A stretch of 64,000 nt of DNA from Bacteroidales bacterium (GCA_017962235.1 JAGCVS010000018.1:1-64000), one strand, 5' to 3'. Positions 53,607 through 63,109 are shown, counted from the first letter of the stretch. The notes: generated from the letters alone by a model not told the origin. A program made the numbers and translations.

Positions 53607-54745
53607 TGAGAAAGCATTGGGTTGACAACCTGCGCTGGGTTACAGTGCTGCTGGTGCTGCTTTACCACGTATTCTATTTCTACAACAACAAGGGGGTATT
53701 CGGCGGCATAGGCGGCTTTGGTCCCTGGCCTGAATTCAAGCAGTATCAGGATATCGTAATGTATATACTCTATCCCTGGTTCATGCCGCTGCTGTTCTTG
53801 CTGGCGGGAATCAGCGCCAGATACGCACTGGAGAAGCGTCCGGCCAAGGAGTGGTTCCGTTCCCGCACGCTCAAGTTACTGGTACCGGCCACTATAGGTC
53901 TGTTCGTATTCCAGTGGCTGACCGGCTACTTTAATACTGCCGTCTCCGGCTATGTACAGGGGCAGGACCTTCTGGGAAACATCCCGTACACCGTTCCCAC
54001 TCCGGTCAGGGGCGTAATCAAGTGGTTCGCATGGTCGCTTTCCGGCATTGGACCGCTGTGGTTCATCCAGCTTCTGTGGCTGCTTTGCATAGTGCTGCTT
54101 ATTGTGCGCGCGATAGACAAAAAAGATAAGTTCTGGAGCCTGTGCGGCAAGTCCAACATTGTGGTAATCATACTGCTGGGCGTTCTGTTCTGGCTTGGAG
54201 AGCAGACTCTGATAAAGGAACCCCGTCCCGAATCGGCAGACGGCCTCCTGAACCTTTACAAGCCCCTATTCTACCTGATTCCCTTCCTGATGGGATACTT
54301 CGTGTTCTCTCACGATGAGATCCAGGAACGTGTAAAGAAGGCTTGGATTCCTCTGCTCAGCGCAGCTTGCGCAGCCGGCATCGTGCTCATAGCCACCACT
54401 TTTGGCCAGGACAACACTTCGCCGCAGTATCTGGGCAGCCCGCTGAATTGCATCTACGGCTGGCTGGCGTGCCTGGGGCTGATGGGCTGGTTCAGTGCCA
54501 AATTCGACCACACCTGTCCCTTCGCAAGTTACATGACCCGCAGCAGCTACGGCATATACATAATCCACTATCTGGTAATCGCCAGCCTGGGCTACATGAT
54601 GAAGGTATACACCAACCTGCCGCCCGTGGCCATGTACATTATCCTCACGGTGGCCGTGTTCGCCCTCTCGCCGCTGCTGTACGAGATTCTGCGCCGCATC
54701 CCGTTTATCCGCTGGTGCGTATTCGGGGAGAAGAAGAGCAAATAG
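53606..54745 (+). CDS. Acyltransferase family 3 membrane protein
   Basis: 379 aa with about ten hydrophobic segments. It starts MRKHWVDNLRWVTVLLVLLY, with the conserved DNLR and the following His in LYHVFYF, typical of acyltransferase_3 (OafA-like). It probably transfers acyl groups to a cell-envelope glycan. Coupled to the AbrB gene; the deacylase gene begins at the next base. Confidence 0.85.
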   Translation: MRKHWVDNLRWVTVLLVLLYHVFYFYNNKGVFGGIGGFGPWPEFKQYQDIVMYILYPWFMPLLFLLAGISARYALEKRPAKEWFRSRTLKLLVPATIGLFVFQWLTGYFNTAVSGYVQGQDLLGNIPYTVPTPVRGVIKWFAWSLSGIGPLWFIQLLWLLCIVLLIVRAIDKKDKFWSLCGKSNIVVIILLGVLFWLGEQTLIKEPRPESADGLLNLYKPLFYLIPFLMGYFVFSHDEIQERVKKAWIPLLSAACAAGIVLIATTFGQDNTSPQYLGSPLNCIYGWLACLGLMGWFSAKFDHTCPFASYMTRSSYGIYIIHYLVIASLGYMMKVYTNLPPVAMYIILTVAVFALSPLLYEILRRIPFIRWCVFGEKKSK

Positions 54746-55228
54746 ATGGCAGATAAGCAGCACATACAGAAGACCAACGCCGCCCGGCTGCTGGATGCGG
54801 CCGGGGTGGCGTATGATCTGATTCCGTACGAGGTGGACGAGAACAACCTCGCGGCCGACCATGTGGCGGCGCAGCTTGGTGAGCCCATTGAGACGGTGTT
54901 CAAGACGCTGGTGCTGCGCGGCGACCGAACCGGCCTGTTTGTGTGCGTGATGCCCGGTGACATGGAGGTGGACCTGAAGGTGGCGGCGCGCATCTCCGGC
55001 AACAAATCTTGCGCGATGATCCACGTGAAGGAACTGCTGCCGGAGACGGGCTACATCCGCGGCGGCTGCTCCCCCATCGGCATGAAGAAGCCCCTGCCCA
55101 CCTTCATATACGAATCGGCGCTACTGTACGACCACATCTACGTTAGCGCCGGGGTCCGCGGCCTCCAGATAAAAATAAACCCCGACGACCTGATACGATT
55201 CGTCGGGGCGGGACTATATCCGTTGTAA
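54746..55228 (+). CDS. ybaK: Cys-tRNA(Pro)/aminoacyl-tRNA deacylase, YbaK family
   Basis: 160 aa. YbaK fold with TNAARLLDAAGVAYDLIPYE, LGEPIETVFKTLVLRGD (substrate Lys), and GGCSPIGMKKPLPTFIYES. It clears mischarged Cys-tRNA(Pro). It directly follows the acyltransferase gene with no gap. Confidence 0.9.
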   Translation: MADKQHIQKTNAARLLDAAGVAYDLIPYEVDENNLAADHVAAQLGEPIETVFKTLVLRGDRTGLFVCVMPGDMEVDLKVAARISGNKSCAMIHVKELLPETGYIRGGCSPIGMKKPLPTFIYESALLYDHIYVSAGVRGLQIKINPDDLIRFVGAGLYPL

Positions 55229-55230
55229 GT

Positions 55231-55716
55231 CTATTCTTCTATCTTGGAGGCGATTGCCTTCTCCAGCCTCTCGCGGTCCATTTTGCCATCCAGGCAGATA
55301 AAGGTGGTCTTTTCATTCCCCACGGAGAGCATAATGAAGCTCTTTACCACGTTCTCTGTGCCGGCGGTGTACATACGCACCGTCTCGCCGCTGTCCTTGG
55401 CCTCCATGAGCATCTCGTAGCGCCCTTTTGAGATGAGTTTTCTGACATCCTTGTCCATGGCGCCGCACACCTCCGCATTCTCTGCGCTGAGCAGATAAAA
55501 GCCGGAGAGCGACTTGATTATGGGAGCCAGGTTGACATCCTCTCCTTCCACGTTAAGGTTGGGGAGCTTGCCCATCAGGCGGAACATTGCAGGGGAAATA
55601 TACACGGCGGAGACCCCCTCCTTGTCTGAGTATTTGCCGTACATGCTCTTGCCGTTCTGTGCAAAAGCCCCTATGAAAGTGAACAGCAGCGCTGCGATAG
55701 CTATTATCCTTTTCAT
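55231..55716 (-). CDS. DUF4252 family secreted protein
   Basis: 161 aa. Signal MKRIIAIAALLFTFIGAFAQ; the body has GVSAVYISPAMFRLMG and KGRYEMLMEAKDSGETVRMY, the DUF4252 pattern. Function unknown. It lies 12 bp after a 73-aa membrane protein gene. Confidence 0.8.
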   Translation of the reverse strand: MKRIIAIAALLFTFIGAFAQNGKSMYGKYSDKEGVSAVYISPAMFRLMGKLPNLNVEGEDVNLAPIIKSLSGFYLLSAENAEVCGAMDKDVRKLISKGRYEMLMEAKDSGETVRMYTAGTENVVKSFIMLSVGNEKTTFICLDGKMDRERLEKAIASKIEE

Positions 55717-55728
55717 CGTAATAATGGT

Positions 55729-55950
55729 TTATTCGTTATTGTCTGCCATCTCCACACCCTTGGCCATGTTGTCTGAAATCTGCTTGAAAGCCTCCTCTAC
55801 CTGCGCGTATGCCAGAGAGGGGTCGTCAAAAGTATCTATGAATTCTCTGTCCTGGTTGGTGAAAGCCAGCACCACTACCACCAGCACCGCCACGATGCCG
55901 GCATACGGAATCAGACTCCCGAGCCTGAATTTCTTTGCATCCTTCTTCAT
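55729..55950 (-). CDS. Small single-pass membrane protein
   Basis: 73 aa: a basic start MKKDAKKFRLG, one membrane span (LIPYAGIVAVLVVVVLAFT) and an acidic helical tail (YAQVEEAFKQISDNMAKG). It resembles the short membrane proteins paired with DUF4252 proteins. The role is unknown. Confidence 0.7.
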   Translation of the reverse strand: MKKDAKKFRLGSLIPYAGIVAVLVVVVLAFTNQDREFIDTFDDPSLAYAQVEEAFKQISDNMAKGVEMADNNE

Positions 55951-55957
55951 CTTAATA

Positions 55958-55965
55958 CAAAGATA
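55958..55965 (-). promoter_or_regulatory. -7 box for the DUF4252 pair
   Basis: The minus strand reads TATCTTTG (TAnnTTTG) directly after the stop of the upstream membrane gene and 7 bp before the 55950 start, so the transcript would be nearly leaderless. Confidence 0.45.
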
Positions 55966-56907
55966 TCAATTTTTTCTCTCTTTTAGCGCGTAGACACCTC
56001 GGGCGGTCCAGACGATTATGGTGGACATAATCCAACGGGAGAAGAGGATTACCCACCAGACTCCGCCGGCAAGGGAGAAGAGGATGAGGTCCTCAAGGTT
56101 GCTGTGGGAGATGCCCACATGCAGGTTCACAAGGTCGATATCGCGGCGCGAAAGGCGTCCGCTCTGGGCCTCCTGCATCATGGCCGCACCGCCGTACGCG
56201 AGCCCTATCACATTGGCCACCAGCCAGAAGAAAGCGCACTTGACGGGGATGCCGAACACCTTCATCAGCGGCGCCAGGAAGCGGGAGATGGGTTTTATCG
56301 CCCCGGAATCCTTCAGAATCTGCTGGAGAATGGTGAGGGCGAATATGATGCAGGTCATCTTGAGCGCCAGCTTCAGCATGCCCACCAGCCACGCCACAAA
56401 CTGCGTCCAGAAGGGATCTGCGCTGGCTACGGCTGCGGCTTCCGTCTGCGCTGCACTGCCCCAATCTGGCAGCACCAGGTTCAGCAAGAAACCCATCAGG
56501 ATGGATACCGCCGTGCGCAGCACAATCACCAGCACCGCGCTGGTGCCGGTCTTTTTCTGGATTGTAACCTCCACCGGCATGTTGTGGGCACAGAGGGCCA
56601 TCACCGCCAGAATCGTCATCTCGCGCACGTCCAGCCCCATGGTGACGCCCGCCGCGATGGCACTGTAGCAATTCACAAAGTAGCCCGATACCCACGCCAG
56701 AGAGGCGGCTCCGGGGAGCCCCAGATGCTTGAAAAGGGTCTCCAGATATACCGACAGCCACTCCAGTACCCCAAAGTACTTGAGCAGGAATATCACAAAC
56801 GATACCGCCGCGGTGACCTCTATCATCCACAGGCATATCTTTGCCGCGGACGGGAGGGCCGTTTTCACGGAACGCCAGAAGGCCTTTATGAGCGAGCTGA
56901 ATGTCAT
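55966..56907 (-). CDS. Nucleoside-recognition (Gate) domain membrane protein
   Basis: 313 aa with about eight hydrophobic segments. Two Gate-like repeats: WVSGYFVNCYSAIAAGVTMG near residue 90 and GLAYGGAAMMQEAQSGRLSR near 240, the latter with the GAA core. Related to spore maturation SpmA/B and nucleoside transporter gates. Function in non-sporing Bacteroidota is unknown. 17 bp after hisIE, so it might be cotranscribed with the his operon. Confidence 0.8.
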   Translation of the reverse strand: MTFSSLIKAFWRSVKTALPSAAKICLWMIEVTAAVSFVIFLLKYFGVLEWLSVYLETLFKHLGLPGAASLAWVSGYFVNCYSAIAAGVTMGLDVREMTILAVMALCAHNMPVEVTIQKKTGTSAVLVIVLRTAVSILMGFLLNLVLPDWGSAAQTEAAAVASADPFWTQFVAWLVGMLKLALKMTCIIFALTILQQILKDSGAIKPISRFLAPLMKVFGIPVKCAFFWLVANVIGLAYGGAAMMQEAQSGRLSRRDIDLVNLHVGISHSNLEDLILFSLAGGVWWVILFSRWIMSTIIVWTARGVYALKERKN

Positions 56908-56924
56908 TGCGGCGCGAAGATAGC

Positions 56925-57524
56925 CTATTTGTGTCTTACGGCAAGTTCTTCTTCAAGATCTTTGATACTGAAGCCCATCTGCTCGCAGAGCACCAGCAGG
57001 TGATAAACCAAATCGCCCGCCTCATAGAGGAAACGCTCTTTGTTGCCGTCCACCGCCTCAATCACGGTCTCTACGGCCTCTTCGCCCACTTTCTGGGCAA
57101 TCTTGTTGACCCCTTTGGTGAAAAGATATGTGGTGTAGCTCCCCTCCGGCATGTCGCGGTGACGCTGCTTGATGCATGCCTGCAGGGTGCCCAGGAACCC
57201 TTCGTTCCCGCGGGTGTCAAAGCATGCGGGGGTGCCGCGGTGGCAGGTCGGGCCGTCCGGATGAGCCTTTATCAGCAGGGTGTCGCCATCGCAATCGGCA
57301 AACATCTCCACCACGTGCAGATAGTTGCCGCTGGTCTCGCCCTTGGTCCAGAGGCACTGACGGGTGCGGGAAAAGAAGGTCACGAGGCCGCTCTCCACGG
57401 TCTTGTCAAAGGCCTCCCGGTTCATGTAGCCCAGCATGAGCACCTTAAGGGTGTCTGCATCCTGAATAATCACCGGCAGCAGGCCGTCGGCACACTTCTC
57501 CAACTTAAAATCGCTGAATTTCAT
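56925..57524 (-). CDS. hisIE: Bifunctional phosphoribosyl-AMP cyclohydrolase / phosphoribosyl-ATP pyrophosphatase
   Basis: 199 aa. The HisI part has [33 protein letters not shown], the metal triad in [10 protein letters not shown] and GPTCHRG. The HisE part has [20 protein letters not shown] and [10 protein letters not shown]. It performs steps 2 and 3 of histidine synthesis. It overlaps hisF by 4 bp and is the last his gene. Confidence 0.97.
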   Translation of the reverse strand: MKFSDFKLEKCADGLLPVIIQDADTLKVLMLGYMNREAFDKTVESGLVTFFSRTRQCLWTKGETSGNYLHVVEMFADCDGDTLLIKAHPDGPTCHRGTPACFDTRGNEGFLGTLQACIKQRHRDMPEGSYTTYLFTKGVNKIAQKVGEEAVETVIEAVDGNKERFLYEAGDLVYHLLVLCEQMGFSIKDLEEELAVRHK

Positions 57525-58276
57525 AATCTGACAGGTATATTTTGTTTTCTTAATTCTTGTTTGAGGATGGGAATCGGAATTTCGCCGCTATGGAAGATGG
57601 AGGCGGCCGGGGCGGCGTCGGCACGGCCGGCCGTCAAAACATCGGCTATGTGCTGTATGCATCCCGCCCCGCCGGAGGCGATAATCGGGATGGAGAGGGC
57701 GTCCGCCAGCGCGGCGTAGGTCTCGCAGGGATAACCGTCGCGGGTGCCATCGTGGTCCATGGAGGTGAACAGCAGCTCCCCCGCCCCGCGCTCCTGCGCC
57801 TCTTTCGCCCAGCTGAAGAGCTCGCGGTCTGTGGGCACGCGGCCTCCGTGGGTGGTGGCCATCCAGCGCCCGTCCACCACACGCGCATCAATCGCAATCA
57901 CCACGAACTGCGACCCGTATTTGCCGGCGATGGCGTCTATCAGGCCGGGATTGTTGATGGCGGCGGTGTTGACGCTGATTTTGTCGGCACCTGCATCCAG
58001 CAGGCGCGCGGCATCGTCCAGGGTGGAGATTCCGCCGCCCACGGTAAACGGGATGTTAATCTGCTCCGCCACCCTGCTCACAAGATCGCAGAAGGTCTTG
58101 CGACCCTCCACGGAGGCGCTGATATCCAGATAGACCAGCTCGTCAGCCCCCTCCGCGGCATATCGTGCGCCAAGCTCCACGGCATCGCCCATGTCGCGCA
58201 GGCCCACAAAGTGAACCCCCTTCACGGTGCGGCCGTCCTTGACGTCCAGACACGGTATTATTCGCTTAGCAACCAT
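57521..58276 (-). CDS. hisF: Imidazole glycerol phosphate synthase cyclase subunit HisF
   Basis: 251 aa TIM barrel. [20 protein letters not shown], phosphate sites GGGISTLDD and [10 protein letters not shown]; catalytic Asp residues in CLDV and in the later VVIAIDARV region. It takes ammonia from HisH. It overlaps hisA by 19 bp. Confidence 0.97.
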   Translation of the reverse strand: MVAKRIIPCLDVKDGRTVKGVHFVGLRDMGDAVELGARYAAEGADELVYLDISASVEGRKTFCDLVSRVAEQINIPFTVGGGISTLDDAARLLDAGADKISVNTAAINNPGLIDAIAGKYGSQFVVIAIDARVVDGRWMATTHGGRVPTDRELFSWAKEAQERGAGELLFTSMDHDGTRDGYPCETYAALADALSIPIIASGGAGCIQHIADVLTAGRADAAPAASIFHSGEIPIPILKQELRKQNIPVRL

Positions 58277-58980
58277 CGCTCGATATCTTTCAAAGTGATT
58301 CTGTTTTCATATATGGCCTTTCCGATGATGACTTTCCGCAGCCCTTCTTCGTTAAGGTGCTCTATGTCCTTCATGGAGCTGATGCCGCCGGAAACGGTGA
58401 AATCTATCGCCGGGTAGCGTCCCTGCAAATCTTTATAGAGTTCGAACGCCGGCCCCTGCAGCATTCCGTCGCGGGAGATGTCGGTGCAGATAATCTGCGT
58501 CACCGCCGGGAAGTGTCCGATCAAATCGTCTATAGTGAGGTCCATGTCCTCTTTCCAGCCGTTCACGGATACTTTGCCGTCGCGCAAATCGGCTCCCAGA
58601 ATCATTCTGGAGGGGCCGTACGCCACCAGCCATTGCTCGAACAGTTCCGGCTCGCGGGCTGCGACACTGCCGGCTATGGCATAGGTCGCGCCATATTCAA
58701 ACACCGCCTGCAGCGCATCGGTGCCCTTGATTCCGCCGCCGAACTCTATTTCCAGGGCGGTAACGGAGGCAATCTGCTCCAGAGTCTTCAGGTTCTGCGG
58801 ACCGCCCGCCTTGGCGCCGTCCAGATCCACCAGATGCAACCGTTTCACGCCCGCCTGCTCATAGGCCTTGGCCATGTCCAGCGGACTGGCGTCGTATACC
58901 TTCCGCTGCCCGTAATCGCCCTTGGAAAGGCGCACGCAACGCCCCTCAATAACATCTATAGCTGGAATCAACTGAATCAT
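58258..58980 (-). CDS. hisA: ProFAR isomerase HisA
   Basis: 240 aa TIM barrel. [20 protein letters not shown] at the start with the catalytic Asp, [12 protein letters not shown], and [13 protein letters not shown] with the second Asp. Converts ProFAR to PRFAR. Overlaps hisH by 4 bp. Confidence 0.96.
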   Translation of the reverse strand: MIQLIPAIDVIEGRCVRLSKGDYGQRKVYDASPLDMAKAYEQAGVKRLHLVDLDGAKAGGPQNLKTLEQIASVTALEIEFGGGIKGTDALQAVFEYGATYAIAGSVAAREPELFEQWLVAYGPSRMILGADLRDGKVSVNGWKEDMDLTIDDLIGHFPAVTQIICTDISRDGMLQGPAFELYKDLQGRYPAIDFTVSGGISSMKDIEHLNEEGLRKVIIGKAIYENRITLKDIERWLLSE

Positions 58981-59723
58981 AGGCTCAGGAAGTTTTTAAG
59001 GATCTGCTCTCCGGTGGTGCCGCTCTTTTCCGGGTGGAACTGACATGCGAAAAAGTTGTCGCGGGCCAGCGCTGCGCTGAATTCCACGCCGTGGGTGGCG
59101 GTGGCGATGGTATCGGCACAGACTTCGGGGTAGTATGAGTGAACGAAGTATACGTAGTCACCGTCTTTCAAGCCAGTGAATAGCGGAGAGGGTATCATTG
59201 TGGGTGTAGTCTCATTGGAGATGTCTCCACACGCTTTGCTTGGTCGACATGACAAAGGCCTCAGGTTGTTCCAGTTGCTTAGTGGACATGACAGTATTCT
59301 CAGGCTGTTCCAGCCCATGTGGGGAACCTTTTCAGTGGCGGTCTGTTTGAAACGACGCACCTCGGCGGGGAAGATGCCCATGCAGCGGGTGTCACCCTCT
59401 TCGCTGCCGGCACACATCAGCTGCGCCCCAACGCAGATTCCCAGCACCGGTTGCTTCAGGGTGGGGATAACATCGGCCAGACCGCACTCCTGCAGCGCCT
59501 TCATGGCGGTGGAGGCCTCCCCTACACCCGGTAAGATCACTTTGTCCGCGGCGCGCAGCACGGCCGGGTCGGCGGTGAGGAGTATCTGTGAGATTTCTCC
59601 ACTCGGCCTTGCGGCCTCGGTCGAAATGACACGACTGTCATCTCGAGCGGAGCCGAGAGATCTCTTCAGAGCATTCACCACAGACCGGATATTCCCGGCG
59701 CCGTAATCCACAATCGCTATCAT
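58977..59723 (-). CDS. hisH: Imidazole glycerol phosphate synthase glutaminase subunit HisH with two in-frame insertions
   Basis: 248 aa against ~200 in usual HisH. The glutaminase is intact: GICVGAQLM with the nucleophile Cys, and QFHPEKSG with His/Glu. Two stretches have no place in the family: residues ~23-46 (from SLGSARDDSRVISTEAARPS), between helix 1 and LLTADP, and residues ~140-170 (containing CRPSKACGDIS), between HMGWN and PSPLF. Together they account for the ~48 extra residues. Both come from palindromic repeat DNA that stays in frame. The rest reads normally, so the protein is probably functional and feeds ammonia to HisF. Confidence 0.93.
   Translation of the reverse strand: MIAIVDYGAGNIRSVVNALKRSLGSARDDSRVISTEAARPSGEISQILLTADPAVLRAADKVILPGVGEASTAMKALQECGLADVIPTLKQPVLGICVGAQLMCAGSEEGDTRCMGIFPAEVRRFKQTATEKVPHMGWNSLRILSCPLSNWNNLRPLSCRPSKACGDISNETTPTMIPSPLFTGLKDGDYVYFVHSYYPEVCADTIATATHGVEFSAALARDNFFACQFHPEKSGTTGEQILKNFLSL
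59205..59305. repeat. Palindromic-repeat insertion 2 in hisH
   Basis: Plus-strand GGAGATGTCTCCAC near 59217 and TGGTCGACATGACA (59241-59254) resemble the parts of insertion 1 (GAGATTTCTCCAC and GGTCGAAATGACA); a second GGACATGACAG follows near 59284. The edges are estimated from the protein alignment. Confidence 0.65.
59590..59666. repeat. Palindromic-repeat insertion 1 in hisH
   Basis: Two adjacent inverted units: GAGATTTCTCCACTCGGCC ... GGCCTCGGTCGAAATGAC, then GTCATCTCGAGCGGAGCCGA ... GAGATCTC. The whole stretch is coding and in frame. Confidence 0.75.
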
Positions 59724-60787
59724 AGCAGGCCTTTACTGGTGGGTATTTCGTAATCGAAAGGGTTGCAGGCAACCGCCTGACGCAGGGCACGGGCAAACGC
59801 CTTGAACACCGCCTCCGCCAGATGGTGGTTATTCTCACCGCGGGCGCGGATGTGCAGGTTGCAGTTCATCGCCTCGCACAGCGACTTGTAAAAGTGGCGG
59901 AACATCTCGGTGGGGGTGTCGCCCACATACTCGCGGGTAAAGGGGACATCCCAGCTGAAATCTATCCTGCCGCCAAGGTCCATAAGCACCATAGCCTCGC
60001 ACTCGTCCATGGGGAGGGCAAAGCCGTAACGGCCGATGCCGCGCTTGCTGCCCAGAGCCTGCTTCAGGGTCTCGCCCAACGCGATGGCGACATCCTCCAT
60101 AGTGTGATGCTCGTCTACCTTCAAATCGCCCCTGGCCTCTATCTGGAGGCCGATTCCGGAGTGGTGCGCTATCTGGTCCAGCATGTGGTCAAAGAAGTTC
60201 AAGCCGGTGGAGATGCCGCTCTGCAGGCAGCCGTCCAGATCCACGCTCACCCGAATCTGTGTCTCGCGGGTGTTGCGCTCAATTGTGGCACAGCGTTCGC
60301 CGCGGCGCAGATACTCGGCGATTGCCGCCCAGTCTGTCTTTTCATCCAGAATCAGCGCCCGGCAGCCAAGGTTGGCGGCCAGCTGGGCATCGGTGTCGCG
60401 GTCGCCAATCACATAGCTGGCCGCCATATAGTACTCCCCGGTGAGGTATTTGCCAAACATGCCGATGCCAGGCTTGCGCGTGGGCTTGTTATCTTCCGGA
60501 AAACTGTCATCCACCAGTATGTCATCGAACTCGACACCCTCTCCGCGCAGCGTGCGCAGCATAAGTTCCTGCGGGCCGATGTAATCTTCATATGGGAACG
60601 ACGGGGTGCCCAGTCCGTCCTGATTGCTGGCCAGAACCAGTTCGTAACCGAGGCCCGCAATGGCCTTCAGGCCAGATATCGCCCCCGGCACGAATTCGAA
60701 CTTCTCAAAAGAATCCACCTGCTCGGAGGGCTTGGGCTCCACCAGTATGGTGCCGTCACGGTCTATGAAAAGGACTTTCTTACTCAT
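59720..60787 (-). CDS. hisB: Bifunctional histidinol-phosphatase / imidazoleglycerol-phosphate dehydratase
   Basis: 355 aa. The N-terminal HAD phosphatase has LFIDRDGTI (Asp nucleophile), LASNQDGLGT, and GDRDTDAQLAANLGC. The C-terminal IGPD has FFDHMLDQIAHHSG and DEHHTMEDVAIALGE, with the manganese-binding His residues and a second set RGENNHHLAEAVFKA. Enzymes for steps 6 and 8. It overlaps hisH and hisC by a few bases. Confidence 0.97.
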   Translation of the reverse strand: MSKKVLFIDRDGTILVEPKPSEQVDSFEKFEFVPGAISGLKAIAGLGYELVLASNQDGLGTPSFPYEDYIGPQELMLRTLRGEGVEFDDILVDDSFPEDNKPTRKPGIGMFGKYLTGEYYMAASYVIGDRDTDAQLAANLGCRALILDEKTDWAAIAEYLRRGERCATIERNTRETQIRVSVDLDGCLQSGISTGLNFFDHMLDQIAHHSGIGLQIEARGDLKVDEHHTMEDVAIALGETLKQALGSKRGIGRYGFALPMDECEAMVLMDLGGRIDFSWDVPFTREYVGDTPTEMFRHFYKSLCEAMNCNLHIRARGENNHHLAEAVFKAFARALRQAVACNPFDYEIPTSKGLL

Positions 60788-61814
60788 AACTGTAAATGCA
60801 TTTTTCCAGTTTTATATTCTCTGCGGGAGTTCCCACTGTTATGCGCAGACACCCCTCGCACAGGGCAACCCGGCTGCGGTCGCGCACAATCACACCCTGC
60901 TCCAGCAGCGCGTTATACAGGCCGCGGGGGTCGGTGACCTTAATCAGCAGGAAGTTGGCATCGGAAGGATAAACCTTCTGTACGCAGCCCGCCGACGGCA
61001 ATTCGGCCGCCAGACGGTCGCGCTCCGATACAATCTCCGCCACCTGCGGCGCGATATCGCCGTTTAGTTTCTCCAACGCCAAGGCGATGGTGTCGGTGCC
61101 GATGTTATACGGATATTTCACCTGCTTGAATATCGATATGATGTAAGGGCTGGCCATCGCCAGACCGATGCGCAGCCCAGCCATACCCCACGCCTTGGAG
61201 AGGGTCTGAAGCACAATCAGGTTGGAGTACTTCTCCAGCAGCTGCAGCACGCCCGGCTTGCCGGAAAAGTCGATATACGCCTCGTCCACCACCAGAATTC
61301 CGCCAAATGCAACCGCCAGCCGCTCTATTTCAGAGACGGCGAAAGCATTCCCGGTAGGGTTGTTGGGAGAGCAGATGAACATCAGCTTTGTGTTGCTGTC
61401 GGCTGCCCCCAGCATCTTCTCCACCGGAAGGGCAAATGTCTCCGGCTCCAGAAGAACCATGCGGCGCTCCACATTGTTAATGTCTGCGCACACGCTGTAC
61501 ATGCCGTAGCTGGGGGCCATTATCACGGCGTTGTCCCGCCCCGGCTCGCAGAACACGCGGTAGCAAAGGTCTATGGCCTCGTCGCTGCCGTTGCCCAGAA
61601 AGAGCCGCTCCGGCGCCACCCCCTTGAGGGCCGCCACGCGGGAACGCAACTGCTCTTTCAAAGCGGTGGAGGGATAGCGGTTGATGCCGTTGTCGTACGG
61701 ATTCTCATTGGCATCCAGCAGGATGCCCAGCTCCCCCTTGTACTCGTCCCGGGCGGTGGAGTACGGCTGCAGCGCCGCGATGTTCGGGCGGACCAACTGT
61801 GATATATCTTTCAT
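60780..61814 (-). CDS. hisC: Histidinol-phosphate aminotransferase
   Basis: 344 aa fold-type I PLP enzyme. LDANENPYDNGINRYPS, FLGNGSDEAIDL, CSPNNPTGNAF, VVDEAYIDFSG, and the PLP lysine in LQTLSKAWGMAGLRIGL. Step 7 of the pathway. Overlaps hisD by 4 bp and hisB by 8 bp. Confidence 0.97.
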   Translation of the reverse strand: MKDISQLVRPNIAALQPYSTARDEYKGELGILLDANENPYDNGINRYPSTALKEQLRSRVAALKGVAPERLFLGNGSDEAIDLCYRVFCEPGRDNAVIMAPSYGMYSVCADINNVERRMVLLEPETFALPVEKMLGAADSNTKLMFICSPNNPTGNAFAVSEIERLAVAFGGILVVDEAYIDFSGKPGVLQLLEKYSNLIVLQTLSKAWGMAGLRIGLAMASPYIISIFKQVKYPYNIGTDTIALALEKLNGDIAPQVAEIVSERDRLAAELPSAGCVQKVYPSDANFLLIKVTDPRGLYNALLEQGVIVRDRSRVALCEGCLRITVGTPAENIKLEKCIYSYE

Positions 61815-63109
61815 CGTTCCAATCTGATTCTAACTGCGGCAGCGTGAGCGTCCAGCCCCTCCGCCTCCGCCATGGTGGTAATGGTCTTGCCAAGTGAGGC
61901 CAGCCCCTCGCGGGTGAGCTCCTGGTAAGTAATCGAGTGCATGAAACTGTCCAAGCCGATGCCGCTCCAGGCGCTTGCCAGACCCATGGTGGGCAGCGTG
62001 TGATTGGTGCCGGAGGCATAATCGCCTGCACTCTCTGGCGAATAGTGACCGATGAACACGCTGCCGGCGGCGGTTATCTTCTCCGCGATGTCCCAGGGGT
62101 TGCGGGTGGCGATAATCAGGTGCTCTGAAGCGTATGCATTGGCAAAGGCGACGGCCCGATTGTGATCTTCCATAACCACTATCCGGCTGTTGCCCAGCGC
62201 CTTCTGGGCGATATCCCTGCGGGGGAGCAGCGCCAGCTGACGGTCTACTTCTGCCTGTACCTTTGCGGCGAAATCGCTGCTCTTGCATACCAGTATAGCC
62301 TGACTATCGGGGCCATGCTCCGCCTGAGAAAGCAGGTCGGAGGCTACGAACCGCACATCTGCGGTATCGTCTGCCATAACCATCACCTCGGAAGGACCGG
62401 CCGGCATATCTATGGCCACTCCGGTGGCGGCCACCAGCTGTTTGGCCTTGGTCACATAGCGGTTGCCGGGGCCGAATATCTTATTTACCGGGGCGATGGT
62501 CTCAGTGCCGAACGCCATGGCGGCGATGGTCTGGGCCCCGCCCAGCGAGTATATCGTATCCACTCCGCATACCGACGCGGCGTAGAGCACCGACGGCGCC
62601 ACTTTTCCGTCACGGCCGGCGGGGGTGCAGAGTACTATTTCGCGGCAGCCAGCATTCTTAGCGGGAATGGCCAGCATCAGCAGCGTGGAGAAGAGCGGAG
62701 CGCTGCCGCCGGGGATGTACAGCCCCACCCTCTCTATCGGCAGGCTGCGGCGCATGCAACGCACGCCGGGCATGGTCTCTACCTCCACGGGAGCGGGCTT
62801 CTGCGCGCTGTGAAACGCACGGATGTTGGCCGCCGCAGCCGCTATGGCCTCCTTTACGGCGTCGCCAACCTCGTTTGCCGCAGCAGCGATTTGCTCAGAG
62901 GAGACCAGGAATGGATTAGATGCCTCGACTCCGCTCGGCATCTCTCTCCCTTCCACTTCCCGCGTAATCTCCACCAACGCGGCATCGCCGCCGGTGCGCA
63001 CGCGGTCCAGGATGGCGCGCACCCGCCCTTCTATCGCGGCATCATCTGCCACAACGCGGGAGCACAGCCCCTTCCACTGTCCCTGCGGGGGATTTATAAC
63101 AATATCCAT
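61811..63109 (-). CDS. hisD: Histidinol dehydrogenase
   Basis: 432 aa. Family motifs: VERVGLYIPGGSAPLFSTLL, FGPGNRYVTKAKQLV, DMPAGPSEVMVMADD, LSQAEHGPDSQAIL, SEHLIIAT and TNHTLPTMGLASAWSG; zinc and catalytic residues fit. Around residue 55-70 (EVEGREMPSGVEASNPFLVS) it is about seven residues longer than usual and the DNA is a short palindrome, so a small repeat may have inserted. Oxidises histidinol to histidine. Confidence 0.97.
   Translation of the reverse strand: MDIVINPPQGQWKGLCSRVVADDAAIEGRVRAILDRVRTGGDAALVEITREVEGREMPSGVEASNPFLVSSEQIAAAANEVGDAVKEAIAAAAANIRAFHSAQKPAPVEVETMPGVRCMRRSLPIERVGLYIPGGSAPLFSTLLMLAIPAKNAGCREIVLCTPAGRDGKVAPSVLYAASVCGVDTIYSLGGAQTIAAMAFGTETIAPVNKIFGPGNRYVTKAKQLVAATGVAIDMPAGPSEVMVMADDTADVRFVASDLLSQAEHGPDSQAILVCKSSDFAAKVQAEVDRQLALLPRRDIAQKALGNSRIVVMEDHNRAVAFANAYASEHLIIATRNPWDIAEKITAAGSVFIGHYSPESAGDYASGTNHTLPTMGLASAWSGIGLDSFMHSITYQELTREGLASLGKTITTMAEAEGLDAHAAAVRIRLER
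62918..62943. repeat. Short palindrome inside hisD
   Basis: AGATGCC / GGCATCT arms with CGACTCCGCTC between, at a point where HisD is about seven residues longer than the family norm. It resembles the second half of hisH insertion 1 (GAGCGGAGCC GA). Confidence 0.5.
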
